Source of the DNA: Streptomyces alanosinicus | GTDB lineage: Bacteria; Actinomycetota; Actinomycetes; Streptomycetales; Streptomycetaceae | Direction: 5' to 3' | Assembly (NCBI RefSeq): GCF_014650595.1 | Contig: NZ_BMVG01000002.1 | Location: 372,001-436,000 of the forward strand | DNA: 64,000 bases | In this document: positions 24,707 to 33,343 of the stretch, piece after piece | Numbering within the stretch: the stretch's first letter is position 1 | Layout: each line of letters starts with the position of its first letter | Notes under the pieces: generated by a model | What the model was told of the DNA's origin: nothing | The model's database searches: none | Seen by the model: only the letters and a program-made list of their open reading frames with translations | Position numbers and translations under genes: made by a program

Positions 24707-25453
24707 TCAGGTGTCCTGCGCGCCTGCCTCCTTGTTGAGGCGCCGGTCCAGGGCCAGGGAGAGTTCCGCCTCCACGACGCTGCGAGCCAGGGGGCGCAGC
24801 CGGTGGAGATCCTCCTCGGGGGCGTGGCGCAGGATCAGGTCGGCGAAGATCTCGGCCAGGGCGTCGGCGTGTTCGCGGACCCGGGTGGCGGCCATGAGGA
24901 CCTCGCCGAGCGGGATGCCCTCGCGGACCAGCGCGGAGGAGACGTCCAGCAGGCGGCGGCTGATGTGGACGATCTCGTCGCCGTCGGTGCCGAGGTAGCC
25001 CAGTTCCATGGCGGCGGCGAGGTTCTCGGGGGTGACCTCGCCCTCGAAGCGGGCGGCGAGTTCCTCCGGGGTGAGGCGGACCGGTTCCTCTTCTGTGGGC
25101 GTGCCGACGCCGAGGACGTCGGCGACGTCGCGGCCGTGGTCGAAGGCCTCGGCCAGTTCGGCGATGCCGTTGAGGGTGTGGCCGCGTTCGAGCAGGGCGG
25201 CGATGGTGCGCAGACGGGCCAGGTGATGGTCGTCGTACCAGGCGATACGGCCCTCGCGGCGGGGCGGCGGGATCAGCTTGCGCTCACGGTAGAAGCGCAG
25301 TGTGCGCACGGTGATGCCGGCCAGTCGGGCCAGCTCCTCCATGCGGTACTCGCGCGGTCCGGTGTCCCGCGCGCCGTGGTGCGCGCTGTGCGCGCCGTCC
25401 CGGTCTTCGCGCCGGCCGCCTTGATCCGCCTTGCGTGCCCCGTCGTCTGCCAC
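24707..25453 (-). CDS. MerR family transcriptional regulator
   Basis: This is a 248-residue regulator. After 34 charged residues, the winged-helix MerR domain reads YRMEELARLAGITVRTLRFYRERKLIPPP, WYDDHHLARLRTIAALLERGHTLNGIAELAEAF (about 36-108). The C-terminal 140 residues are helical and acidic with no cysteines, so metal sensing by the classic MerR route is unlikely. An organic ligand or protein partner is more plausible. The gene is divergent from the monooxygenase operon, with 131 bases between the starts holding a 16-base palindrome. It is a reasonable candidate to regulate that operon. Confidence 0.9.
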   Translation of the reverse strand: MADDGARKADQGGRREDRDGAHSAHHGARDTGPREYRMEELARLAGITVRTLRFYRERKLIPPPRREGRIAWYDDHHLARLRTIAALLERGHTLNGIAELAEAFDHGRDVADVLGVGTPTEEEPVRLTPEELAARFEGEVTPENLAAAMELGYLGTDGDEIVHISRRLLDVSSALVREGIPLGEVLMAATRVREHADALAEIFADLILRHAPEEDLHRLRPLARSVVEAELSLALDRRLNKEAGAQDT

Positions 25454-25537
25454 GCCCGCAGCCTATGTTGTACCGCCGGTAACTTTCCCTTCCCGACCCC
25501 TACCGCTCAGTACGGAGCTGCTCTACAGTCCAATTGC

Positions 25538-25553
25538 GCCAGTGTTCACTGGC
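25538..25553. promoter_or_regulatory. Operator-like palindrome before the monooxygenase operon
   Basis: GCCAGTG (25538-25544) and CACTGGC (25547-25553) are perfect 7-bp arms around TT. The palindrome ends 31 bases before the monooxygenase start codon and lies in the gap shared with the divergent MerR gene. The regulator that binds it is unknown; MerR-type sites usually sit in a 19-bp promoter spacer. Confidence 0.5.
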
Positions 25554-25584
25554 AGAGTCCAAGGTGATGCGTGGAGGCTTCGGG

Positions 25585-27225
25585 ATGGCCGAGCACGAGC
25601 ATGTACGGGTGGCGGTGATCGGGTCCGGGTTCGGCGGACTGGGGGCCGCCGTGCGGCTGCGCCGCGAAGGGATCACCGACTTCGTCGTCCTGGAGCGGGC
25701 GGACAGCGTCGGCGGCACCTGGCGGGACAACAGTTACCCCGGGTGCGCCTGTGACGTGCCCTCCCACCTCTACTCCTTCTCTTTCGCGCCCAACCCCGAC
25801 TGGCCGCGCACCTTCTCCGGGCAGCGGCACATCCGCTCCTACCTGGAGCACGTCACCGACCTCTTCGGACTGCGCCGGCACATCCGCTTCGACTCCGAGG
25901 TCAAGCTGATGAGCTGGGACGCCGAGAATCTGCGGTGGAACATCGAGACCACGCGCGGGTCGCTCTCCGCCGACGTGGTCGTCTCCGCGACCGGGCCGTT
26001 GTCCGACCCGAAGACGCCCGAGATCCCGGGCCTGGAGTCCTTCCCGGGCAAGGTGTTCCACTCCGCCCGTTGGGACCACGACTACGATCTGCGCGGCAAG
26101 CGCGTCGCCATGGTCGGTACCGGCGCCTCCGCCATCCAGATCGTGCCCGCGATCCAGCGTGAGGTCGGCCGGCTCACCCTTTTCCAGCGGACCCCGCCAT
26201 GGGTGATGCCCCGAGTGGACCGTGCCATCAGCGGCGCCGAGCGCTGGTTGCACCGGTCGGTGCCCTTCACCACCCAGTTGCGGCGCGGACTGCTGTGGGG
26301 CATCAGGGAACTGCAGGTGCAGGCGTTCACCAAGCACCCCGACGAACTCGGCATGGTCGAGCAGCTCGCCAGGCGCAACATGGCCCGGGCCATCAAGGAT
26401 CCGGCCCTGCGCGCCAAGCTCACCCCCGACTATCGCATCGGCTGCAAGCGGATCCTGCTGTCCAGCGAGTACTACCCGGCGCTGGCCAAGCCGAATGTGG
26501 ACGTCGTCGCGAGCGGGCTCAGCGAGATCCGTGGGTCGACCGTCGTCGCGGCCGACGGCACCGAGGTCGAGGTCGACGCGATCATCTTCGGTACCGGCTT
26601 CCACGTCACGGACATGCCGATCGCCGAGCGGGTGGTCGGGGCGGAGGGCGTCACGCTCGCTGAGTCCTGGAAGAGCGGCATGCAGGTGCTGCGCGGCGCG
26701 GCGGCCGCCGGGTTCCCGAACTGGATGACGATCATCGGGCCCAACACCGGCCTCGGGAACTCCTCCATGATCCTCATGATCGAGTCCCAGCTGAACTACA
26801 TGGCCGACTATCTGCGGCAACTGGACGTCCTGGGGGTCCCCCCAGGCCCTCAAGGCACTGGGGGAGGCCGTACGGCCCTCGATGCCCGGCCCGCGGCCGT
26901 CGAGGACTGGAACCGGAAGGTTCAGGAGCGCATGAAGCGCACCGTGTGGAACACCGGTGGCTGCACCAGCTGGTATCTGGACGCGAGCGGCCGCAACACC
27001 ACGATCTGGCCCGGTACGACGTCCGAGTTCCGGCGCGCGACCCGACGGGTGGACCTGGGGGAGTACGAGGTCCTCCGCAAGCCCGGCGCGAAGGGCGTGG
27101 GTGTGGGAGCGGGCGTGAAGAAGGCGGATGAGCCCGCCCGCGCCGCCAAGCGATCCGCGCGCGCCACCGACGAGTCCGCGCCCGCGCACGCCAGCGGCGC
27201 TCAGCAGAGCGAGGGCACCGTATGA
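25585..27225 (+). CDS. Flavin-containing (Baeyer-Villiger type) monooxygenase
   Basis: This is a 546-residue FAD/NADPH monooxygenase. The start is supported by GGAGG seven bases before the ATG. The FAD-binding motif GSGFGGLG is near residue 13. The fingerprint FPGKVFHSARWD (about 152-163) follows the pattern FxGxxxHxxxW that marks Baeyer-Villiger enzymes, which turn ketones into esters or lactones. The NADPH-binding motif is GTGASAIQ (about 178). The C-terminal 40 residues are Ala/Lys-rich and disordered. A GC-rich hairpin inside the gene encodes the segment VPPGPQGTGGG. Two further genes overlap it by ATGA, forming a three-step ketone-degradation unit in the same message. Confidence 0.9.
   Translation: MAEHEHVRVAVIGSGFGGLGAAVRLRREGITDFVVLERADSVGGTWRDNSYPGCACDVPSHLYSFSFAPNPDWPRTFSGQRHIRSYLEHVTDLFGLRRHIRFDSEVKLMSWDAENLRWNIETTRGSLSADVVVSATGPLSDPKTPEIPGLESFPGKVFHSARWDHDYDLRGKRVAMVGTGASAIQIVPAIQREVGRLTLFQRTPPWVMPRVDRAISGAERWLHRSVPFTTQLRRGLLWGIRELQVQAFTKHPDELGMVEQLARRNMARAIKDPALRAKLTPDYRIGCKRILLSSEYYPALAKPNVDVVASGLSEIRGSTVVAADGTEVEVDAIIFGTGFHVTDMPIAERVVGAEGVTLAESWKSGMQVLRGAAAAGFPNWMTIIGPNTGLGNSSMILMIESQLNYMADYLRQLDVLGVPPGPQGTGGGRTALDARPAAVEDWNRKVQERMKRTVWNTGGCTSWYLDASGRNTTIWPGTTSEFRRATRRVDLGEYEVLRKPGAKGVGVGAGVKKADEPARAAKRSARATDESAPAHASGAQQSEGTV
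26829..26846. repeat. Hairpin-forming insert inside the monooxygenase gene
   Basis: CCTGGGGG (26829-26836) and CCCCCAGG (26839-26846) are perfect 8-bp arms with TC between. Downstream GCACTGGGGGAGG (26855-26867) repeats the G-run. The element keeps the frame and adds a Pro/Gly-rich loop. Similar G-run/C-run hairpins are common between streptomycete genes, so this looks like a small mobile palindrome that landed in a coding region. Confidence 0.45.
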
Positions 27226-28187
27226 GCCGTCTCGCCTCCGTGGCATCCGGCCCGTACGCGCCGCCCACCCCCGCCCGCGAACTCACCGTCGTCTCCGCCG
27301 ACGGCGCGCGACTGCACGCCGAGGTGCACGGGCCCGAGGATGCGCCTCCCGTCGTCCTCTCCCATGGTTGGACCTGCTCGACCGCCTTCTGGGCCGCGCA
27401 GATACGGGAGCTGGCCACCGATCACCGTGTGATCGCGTACGACCAGAGGGGGCACGGGCGCAGCCCTGCCAGCTCCGCGTGCACGACGCACGCGCTGGCG
27501 GACGATCTGGAAGCGGTGCTCGCGCAGACCCTCGCGCGCGGAGAAAGAGCGCTGATCGTCGGCCACTCCATGGGCGGTATGACGGTCATGGCCGCGGCCA
27601 CGCGCCCCCGTTTCCAGGAACACGCCGCCGCTGTCCTGCTGTGCAGCACCGGGAGTTCACGGCTGGTCGCGGAGTCGCGCGTGGTGCCGTTGAGCGCCGG
27701 GCGCGTGCGCACGTGGATCACCGGGCGCATTCTCGGTTCGAGCGCCCCGCTCGGCCCGGTCACGCCGGTCGCGAAGGGCATCCTCAAGTACGCCACCATG
27801 GGCGCCGGTTCCGCCCCGCGCATGGTGGAGGCGTGCGCGCGGATCGTGCACGCTTGTCCGCGCGCCGTGCGCCAGGCGTGGGCCAACGTGCTTGAGGCGC
27901 TCGACCTCGACCACGGCGTGCGGGAGTTGCACGCACCCACCGCCGTAGTGCACGGCGCGTCCGACCGGCTCACGCCTCCCGTGCACGCCCACGCGCTGAT
28001 TGCCGCGCTGCCGCACTGCGTCGGCCTCACCGAGCTGACCGGCGTCGGCCACATGACCCCGATCGAGGCCCCCGACCTGGTGACCGCCAGGATCCGGGAC
28101 CTCGTCACCACGTACGTCACCGGCCCGGGGAGCGGCCCCGAGGACGCGGACCGTTCCACCACGGCGCAGATCAAGGAGGGCGCATGA
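27222..28187 (+). CDS. Alpha/beta hydrolase
   Basis: This is a 321-residue hydrolase. It shows the oxyanion block VVLSHGWTCSTAFW, the nucleophile elbow GHSMGGM (Ser at about 109), the Asp of HGASDRLTPP (about 247) and the catalytic His of GVGHMTPIEAP (about 272). There is no signal peptide. The ATG overlaps the monooxygenase stop codon and its own stop overlaps the SDR start, so the three proteins are made in step. By context it would hydrolyse the ester or lactone produced by the Baeyer-Villiger enzyme; that assignment is inference. Confidence 0.9.
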   Translation: MSRLASVASGPYAPPTPARELTVVSADGARLHAEVHGPEDAPPVVLSHGWTCSTAFWAAQIRELATDHRVIAYDQRGHGRSPASSACTTHALADDLEAVLAQTLARGERALIVGHSMGGMTVMAAATRPRFQEHAAAVLLCSTGSSRLVAESRVVPLSAGRVRTWITGRILGSSAPLGPVTPVAKGILKYATMGAGSAPRMVEACARIVHACPRAVRQAWANVLEALDLDHGVRELHAPTAVVHGASDRLTPPVHAHALIAALPHCVGLTELTGVGHMTPIEAPDLVTARIRDLVTTYVTGPGSGPEDADRSTTAQIKEGA

Positions 28188-29068
28188 GCAGGGTCAGCCT
28201 GGAAGGGCAGGTCGCGGTCGTCACCGGGGCGGCGCGCGGCGTCGGTGAACTGTTGGCGCGCAAGCTCTCCGCGCGCGGCGCGAAGGTCGCGTTGGTCGGG
28301 CTGGAGGAGGAGGCGCTCAAGGACGTCTCCTCGCGTCTGCACAGCGACAGCGCCTACTGGTACGCCGACGTCACCGACCACGAGACGATGAGCCGGGTCG
28401 CGCAGGAGGTGAAGGAGCGGTTCGGGAAGGTCGACATCGTGGTGGCCAACGCCGGTGTGGCGACGGGCGGTCCGTTCGTCGAGTCCGATCCGCAGGCTTG
28501 GCGGCGTGTGATCGAGGTGAACCTGATCGGTTCGGCGGTGACCGCGCGGGCGTTCCTGCCGGTGCTGACGGAGAGCCGGGGTTATCTGCTCCAGATCGCC
28601 TCCCTCGCCGCGATCACGCCGGCGCCGATGATGACGGCGTACTGCGCGTCCAAGTCGGGCGTGGAGGCGTACGCGCACAGTCTGCGCGCCGAGGTCGGCT
28701 ACCAGGGCGTGCGCGTCGGCGTCGGGTATCTGTCCTGGACGGACACCGACATGGTGCGCGGCGCTGACCAGGACGACGTCATGCGTGAGTTGCGGCAGCG
28801 GCTGCCGTGGCCGTCCAACAAGACGTACCCGCTGGGACCGGCGGTGGACCGGCTCGTCGCCGGGATAGAGCGGCGCTCGGCGCATGTGTACGGGCAGTGG
28901 TGGTTGCGTGGCATGCAGGGCGTGCGCGGTTATCTGCCGGCGCTCATCGGAACGGTCGGGCAGCGCGAGATGAAGCGGTTCGCGCCCCGTCTGCAGGGGA
29001 TGAGCTCGGGGCTCGTGGGGGCGGGCGGGGCGGCTGACGAGGACGCGCGGTCTACGCACCGTAACTGA
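28184..29068 (+). CDS. SDR family oxidoreductase
   Basis: This is a 294-residue short-chain dehydrogenase with the cofactor motif TGAARGVGE (about 15-23), NAG at VVANAGVATGG, and catalytic residues in the order Ser (LLQIASLA), Tyr and Lys (YCASKSG, about 152-158). A C-terminal extension of about 60 residues is amphipathic and may touch the membrane. It starts inside the hydrolase stop (ATGA). In the operon logic it would oxidise an alcohol to the ketone used by the monooxygenase, or oxidise the alcohol released by the hydrolase. A strong terminator follows at 29101-29146. Confidence 0.9.
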   Translation: MSRVSLEGQVAVVTGAARGVGELLARKLSARGAKVALVGLEEEALKDVSSRLHSDSAYWYADVTDHETMSRVAQEVKERFGKVDIVVANAGVATGGPFVESDPQAWRRVIEVNLIGSAVTARAFLPVLTESRGYLLQIASLAAITPAPMMTAYCASKSGVEAYAHSLRAEVGYQGVRVGVGYLSWTDTDMVRGADQDDVMRELRQRLPWPSNKTYPLGPAVDRLVAGIERRSAHVYGQWWLRGMQGVRGYLPALIGTVGQREMKRFAPRLQGMSSGLVGAGGAADEDARSTHRN

Positions 29069-29100
29069 TCCACATGCGCTCCGTGGTCGACCGTGTGAAT

Positions 29101-29146
29101 CTGGTCGAGGCCCCACCGAAGGCCCCCGCTGCGGGGCCTCGACCAG
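29101..29146 (+). terminator. Terminator of the monooxygenase operon
   Basis: The arms CTGGTCGAGGCCCC (29101-29114) and GGGGCCTCGACCAG (29133-29146) form a perfect 14-bp stem with an 18-base loop. It lies 32 bases after the SDR stop codon. Confidence 0.88.
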
Positions 29147-29184
29147 GGCATCCCCACCCTCACTCACCACAGGAGTGAACCCAC

Positions 29185-29427
29185 ATGGGTATGAAGGACC
29201 AGTTCAAGGACCAGGCCAACGAGTGGCAGAACAAGGCCAAGGCCAAGGACAAACCCAACGAGGGGCGTGAGCGCGCCGGTCAGCGCGGGCAGCAGCAGCG
29301 AGGCCAGCAGCAGCGGGGGCAGCAGGGCCAGCAGCAGACGCCCGAGCGTGGCCGCCAGAACATGCGCGACATAGAGGACTCGGAGCAGGAGATGGAAGAC
29401 CGGTTCGACCGGGACTACGACGCGTAG
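29185..29427 (+). CDS. Glutamine-rich hydrophilic small protein
   Basis: This is an 80-residue, fully hydrophilic protein. A charged start (MGMKDQFKDQANEWQNKAKA) is followed by three near-repeats of GQQQRGQQQRG (about 32-50) and an acidic end (EDSEQEMEDRFDRDYDA). No cysteine, no tryptophan besides W14, and no membrane helix is visible. It looks disordered, like CsbD- or LEA-type stress proteins, but I cannot assign a family. CACAGGAGTGAACCCAC places GGAG nine bases before the ATG. It is isolated between two hairpin terminators and so is probably monocistronic. The CAG-repeat stretch may vary in copy number. Confidence 0.8.
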   Translation: MGMKDQFKDQANEWQNKAKAKDKPNEGRERAGQRGQQQRGQQQRGQQGQQQTPERGRQNMRDIEDSEQEMEDRFDRDYDA

Positions 29428-29459
29428 TCGCTGCGCTCGGCTTTGGCCGCCGGTTCGGT

Positions 29460-29492
29460 GTGGGGCGCCCTTCTTTGTGGAGGGTGCCCCAC
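29460..29492 (+). terminator. Terminator after the glutamine-rich gene
   Basis: The arms GTGGGGCGCCCT (29460-29471) and AGGGTGCCCCAC (29481-29492) pair with one G-T wobble around a 10-base, T-rich loop. The hairpin is followed by GCTTGTTG. Confidence 0.85.
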
Positions 29493-29587
29493 GCTTGTTG
29501 TCTGTTCGCGGGTTCTCGGTGGGGGAGGCGGGTTCGAGCTCCGGGTGATGGGGGTGTGGTGTCGGGTGCGGGTGGGTGGGGGCTTGG

Positions 29588-29608
29588 CGCGCAGTTCCCC
29601 GCGCCCCT
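29588..29608 (-). repeat. Dispersed Streptomyces intergenic repeat, copy A
   Basis: On the minus strand this reads GGGGCGCGGGGAACTGCGCG, identical over 20 bases to a second copy at 61509-61528 on the plus strand. This motif recurs in intergenic regions of many streptomycetes from memory; its function is unknown. The gap 29428-29713 holds this repeat, a terminator and an 18-bp tandem pair, but no gene. Confidence 0.7.
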
Positions 29609-29661
29609 GCATAGCCTCGGCTTGGCTGTATCGCTCCCGCGCCCCTGCTCGGCGAGCCCCT

Positions 29662-29697
29662 CGGCCCGGTATCACGATGCGGCCCGGTATCACGATG
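29662..29697. repeat. 18-bp tandem duplication
   Basis: CGGCCCGGTATCACGATG is present twice in direct tandem (29662-29679 and 29680-29697), just downstream of the tricorn gene's stop codon. This may be a slippage product or a paired protein site. Confidence 0.7.
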
Positions 29698-29713
29698 TCC
29701 GCCGATCACCATG

Positions 29714-32700
29714 CTAGCGGGGTGGGAGGTGGGGACGGGAGCGGTCGGGGGCGTCGGTGTAGTCGGGGGGGATGGCGGCGGGGGTGGATTCGAGGAGGTC
29801 GAGGGCCAGTTGGATCGCGTCGTCCATCTGGGCGTGCCGGCCCTCCGCCCAGTCCAGCGGGGTGCGCATGATCTCCAGGTCGGGGGCGACGCCGTGGTTC
29901 TCCACGGACCAGCCGTAGGCGTCGAACCAGGCGGCGTTCATCGGGACCGTGATGACCGTGCCGTCGCCCAGCCGGTGGCGGCCGGTCATGCCGACGACAC
30001 CGCCCCAGGTGCGCTGGCCGACCACCGGCCCGAGCCCCAGCAGCTTGAACGCGGCGGTGATCATGTCACCGTCCGAGGAGGTCGCCTCGTCGGCGAGGGC
30101 GACGATCGGGCCCCGGGGGGCGTTCGAGGTGTAGGACACCGGTTGCGCGTCCCTCGTGAGGTCCCAGCCCAGGATCGTCCGGGTCAGCTTCTCGATGACG
30201 AGTTCGCTGATGTGCCCGCCGGCGTTGCCGCGCACGTCCACGATGAGGGCGGGCCGGGACACCTCCATGCGCAGGTCGCGGTTGAACTGGGCCCAGCCGG
30301 AGCCGCCCATGTCGGGGATGTGCAGATAGCCGCACTTGCCGCCGCTCAACTCCCGTACGACCCCGCGGCGTTTGGCGACCCAGTCCTGGTAGCGCAGCGG
30401 CCGTTCGTCGACGAGCGGGACGACGGCGACCCGGCGGGCCCGGCCCGACTCCCCTTCCGCCGGGGTGAACGTCAGCTCCACGGTCGTACCCCCGGAACCG
30501 GCGAGGAGTGGGAACGGGCCGGTCACCGGGTCGACCGGGCGGCCGTCGACGTGGGTGAGGACGGCGCCCTCGCGGATGCCCGTGCCGGCCAGCGGTGAGC
30601 GGGCCTTGGAGTCGGAGGAGTCACCGGGCAGGATGCGCTTGACCATCCAGTGGCCGTCGCGGCGGACGAGGTTGGCGCCGAGCAGGCCCTGCCAGCGCTG
30701 GTAGTGGGGCGGGCCCTCGTTGCGGCGGGCGGGGGTGACGTAGGCGTGCGAGGTGCCCAGTTCGCCGAGGACCTCCCGGAGCAGATCGGCGAACTCGTCG
30801 GGGGAGGCGACCCGTTCGACGAGCGGGCGGTACTGGTCGAGCACCGCGTTCCAGTCGATGCCGCACATGCCCGGGTCCCAGAAGTAGGCGCGGATGATCC
30901 GTCCCGCCTCGTCGTAGGCCTGGCGCCACTCGGCGGGCGGGTCGACCTCGTGAAGGATGCGGCGCAGGTCGATCCAGACGGTGGTGTCCGCGTCGCCGGA
31001 CTCCGTGGAGGGGACGGCCCGCAGGTCGCCCTCGTCGACGACGACCAGCCGGCTGCCGTCGCCGCTGACCGCGAACCAGTCCAGGTGGTCGACCAGTTCG
31101 GACTTCTTCGCCTTGGTGATGTTGAAGTACTCCAGGGTCGGACGGCCGCTGATGTCGGACGGGTTGGCGAAGGTCTCGCCGAGTGCGCCGGAGATCGGCC
31201 AGCGCAGCCAGACCAGGCCGCCGCCCGCGACCGGGTACAGCGCGGAGTACTTGGAGGCGATCACCGGGAACGGCGTCACCCTGCTCCCCAGGCCCTCCAC
31301 CTCCACGGTCACCGTGCCGGCCTCGCCCGTCTCCTCGTCCTCGACCGGGTCGAGCCCGCCGGCCGCCGGCCGGCCCTCGGGGTTCAGGGCGAAGGGGGAG
31401 GGGGTCGCCGAGTTCAGCGGGACGAGGTACGGGCGGCAGCCGAGCGGGAAGGACAGATCGCCGGTGTGGACGTCGTACACCGGGTCGAAGCCGCGCCAGG
31501 AGAGGAAGGCGAGATAGCGGCCGTCGCGGGTGAAGACGGGATTCTCGTCCTCGAAGCGGCCGTTGGTCACGTCCACGATCAGCCGGTCCTTGATCCGGGC
31601 CAGTTTGATCTGCCGCAGGGAGCGGCCGATGCCCGGATGGGACCAGGTGAGCCAGGCCCCGTCCGGGGAGAAGGCGAGGTCGCGGACCGGGCCGTTGACG
31701 GAGCGGATCAGCTCGGTGACCTGGCCTCCGGCGCCTTCCGCGAGTCCGGTGGCTTGTGCGCCGGCGCCTTCCGCGGGTCCGGTGTCCTCGCCTCCGGCGC
31801 CTTCCGCGGGTCCAGCGTCCTGTGCGCCGGCGCCCTCCGCACCTTCCGCGCCGGCGCCTTCCGTACCTTCCGCGCCCCCGGAGCCTCCCCCTTCGCTACT
31901 GGCGCTACTCGTGCTACCAGCGCCGCCCCCCTGAACCTCCCCGCGCTCCCCCTCCGTAACGCCCTCCGGCGCCTCCTCCTCCGACACATCGATCAGCAGC
32001 AAGCGCCCGTCGTGCGAAGCCACCGCCAGCCGTTCGCCCTCCGGATCGCAGACCATCTCCAGGACCCGGCCCAGTGCGCCGGAGGCGAGCCGGCGCGGTG
32101 CGCGGTCGCCGGTCGCGCGGGGCAGCTGGGCGATCTCGACGGAGTCCTCGCCCTCCGCGTCGGTGACGTACGCGACCTGGCCGGTCGTCCCCAGCATCTC
32201 CGGCAGCCGTACCCGCACGCCGGGCGTGTCGGCGATCGTACGGGCGGGGCCGTCGCGGTGGGTGAGCCAGTACAGGCTGCCGCGTACGACGACGGCGCTG
32301 GCCCGGCCGGTGTCGTCCACGGAGATGCCGTCGACGTTCTGCGCGGCCGGCACCTGGTACCGGCGGCGCCCGGTGGCCGGCCCGGCGAGGCGGATGTCCA
32401 GCTTGCGAGGTACGGCGTCCGGGGCGAGGTCGTCCACCAGCCACAGGTCGCCCGCGCACTGGTAGACCACCCGGGTGCCGTCGCTGGCGGCGTGCCGGGC
32501 GTAGAAGGCGTCGTGGTCGGTGTGGCGGCGCAGGTCGGTGCCGTCGTGGGCGCAGGAGTAGAGGTTGCCGACGCCCTCGTGGTCGGAGAGGAAGGCGACC
32601 CGGCCGGCGACGAACATGGGGCAGGCCAGATGGCCGCCGATGTCGGGCACGAGCTGCTGCCCGTGCAGCCAGAGCCGGCCCATGGCGCCGCCGCGGTAGC

Positions 32701-33187
32701 GCTTCCAGGAGGCCGGTTCGTGCGGCGGGGTGCCGGTGAGCAGCAGGGTCTTGTGCTCGCCGGCGACGTCGGCGACCTGGATGTCGGCGACCGGGCCCCA
32801 GGGCAGCCGGCCGCCGGGGTCGCCGTCGGTGGGGACCTTGTAGGCCCAGGTGAAGTAGGAGAAGGGCTGGTTGTGGGAGGCCACCGCCAGGATGTGCTCG
32901 TCCGGGTCCCAGCCGCAGACCTGGGTGTCGGCGCTGCCCCAGTACGTCAGCTGCCGCGCGGGACCGCCGTCGACGCCCACGAGGTGGATCTCGGGCACGA
33001 GGCTGCGCCAGGTCGTGTACGCGATGTGGCGGCCGTCGGGCGAGAAGCGCGGGTGCCCGGTCTTCGTACGGTCCGCGGTGAGCCGCCAGGCCCGGCCCGG
33101 GGCGTCGAGGGGAGCCAGCCAGAGGTCGTCCTCGGCCACGAAGCAGAGCAGGTCGCCGCTGAGGTGAGGAAAGCGTAGATAGCTCAC
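29714..33187 (-). CDS. Tricorn protease homologue (S41 family)
   Basis: This is a 1157-residue cytoplasmic peptidase, possibly a giant assembly that trims peptides downstream of the proteasome. An N-terminal six-bladed propeller (LRFPHLSGDLLCFVAEDDLW) and a second propeller of WD40-like TolB repeats (FSPDGRHIAY, DLAFSPDGAWL) form the gate. Between them a low-complexity linker of repeated AEGAGAQ/GPAEGAG units runs at about residues 425-485. The C-terminal half has a PDZ domain and the S41 core GGKCGYLHIPDMGGSGW, RGNAGGHISELV and DEATSSDGDM, where Ser of TSSDGD is the likely nucleophile. The protein ends in a short Pro/Asp-rich tail. It is single and monocistronic. Confidence 0.94.
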   Translation of the reverse strand: MSYLRFPHLSGDLLCFVAEDDLWLAPLDAPGRAWRLTADRTKTGHPRFSPDGRHIAYTTWRSLVPEIHLVGVDGGPARQLTYWGSADTQVCGWDPDEHILAVASHNQPFSYFTWAYKVPTDGDPGGRLPWGPVADIQVADVAGEHKTLLLTGTPPHEPASWKRYRGGAMGRLWLHGQQLVPDIGGHLACPMFVAGRVAFLSDHEGVGNLYSCAHDGTDLRRHTDHDAFYARHAASDGTRVVYQCAGDLWLVDDLAPDAVPRKLDIRLAGPATGRRRYQVPAAQNVDGISVDDTGRASAVVVRGSLYWLTHRDGPARTIADTPGVRVRLPEMLGTTGQVAYVTDAEGEDSVEIAQLPRATGDRAPRRLASGALGRVLEMVCDPEGERLAVASHDGRLLLIDVSEEEAPEGVTEGERGEVQGGGAGSTSSASSEGGGSGGAEGTEGAGAEGAEGAGAQDAGPAEGAGGEDTGPAEGAGAQATGLAEGAGGQVTELIRSVNGPVRDLAFSPDGAWLTWSHPGIGRSLRQIKLARIKDRLIVDVTNGRFEDENPVFTRDGRYLAFLSWRGFDPVYDVHTGDLSFPLGCRPYLVPLNSATPSPFALNPEGRPAAGGLDPVEDEETGEAGTVTVEVEGLGSRVTPFPVIASKYSALYPVAGGGLVWLRWPISGALGETFANPSDISGRPTLEYFNITKAKKSELVDHLDWFAVSGDGSRLVVVDEGDLRAVPSTESGDADTTVWIDLRRILHEVDPPAEWRQAYDEAGRIIRAYFWDPGMCGIDWNAVLDQYRPLVERVASPDEFADLLREVLGELGTSHAYVTPARRNEGPPHYQRWQGLLGANLVRRDGHWMVKRILPGDSSDSKARSPLAGTGIREGAVLTHVDGRPVDPVTGPFPLLAGSGGTTVELTFTPAEGESGRARRVAVVPLVDERPLRYQDWVAKRRGVVRELSGGKCGYLHIPDMGGSGWAQFNRDLRMEVSRPALIVDVRGNAGGHISELVIEKLTRTILGWDLTRDAQPVSYTSNAPRGPIVALADEATSSDGDMITAAFKLLGLGPVVGQRTWGGVVGMTGRHRLGDGTVITVPMNAAWFDAYGWSVENHGVAPDLEIMRTPLDWAEGRHAQMDDAIQLALDLLESTPAAIPPDYTDAPDRSRPHLPPR

Positions 33188-33259
33188 CTCCCCATGCTTT
33201 TCCGCCCGCTGGGGCCCAGCAACTTATGCGTCTCTCACGTTCGTGACCCAAAGCACGTA

Positions 33260-33274
33260 CGAAACGGTTTCGTT
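33260..33274. promoter_or_regulatory. TetR-type operator palindrome
   Basis: ACGAAAC-G-GTTTCGT is a perfect 15-base palindrome, 70 bases before the TetR start codon. A candidate -10 element TATCTT (33292-33297) follows it. This is the classic form of a TetR self-operator and probably controls the regulator and perhaps the MMPL gene. Confidence 0.7.
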
Positions 33275-33343
33275 TCGCTCGCTTGCGGGGTATCTTCATG
33301 GTGGTACGAAGCCAAAAGGCTCCGGAGTGGGAAGGTGAAAGGC

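Noticed and set aside
30650..33178. Long plus-strand open frame opposite the tricorn gene
   Set aside because: It is a mirror of the tricorn coding bias, with no domain and no start signal.
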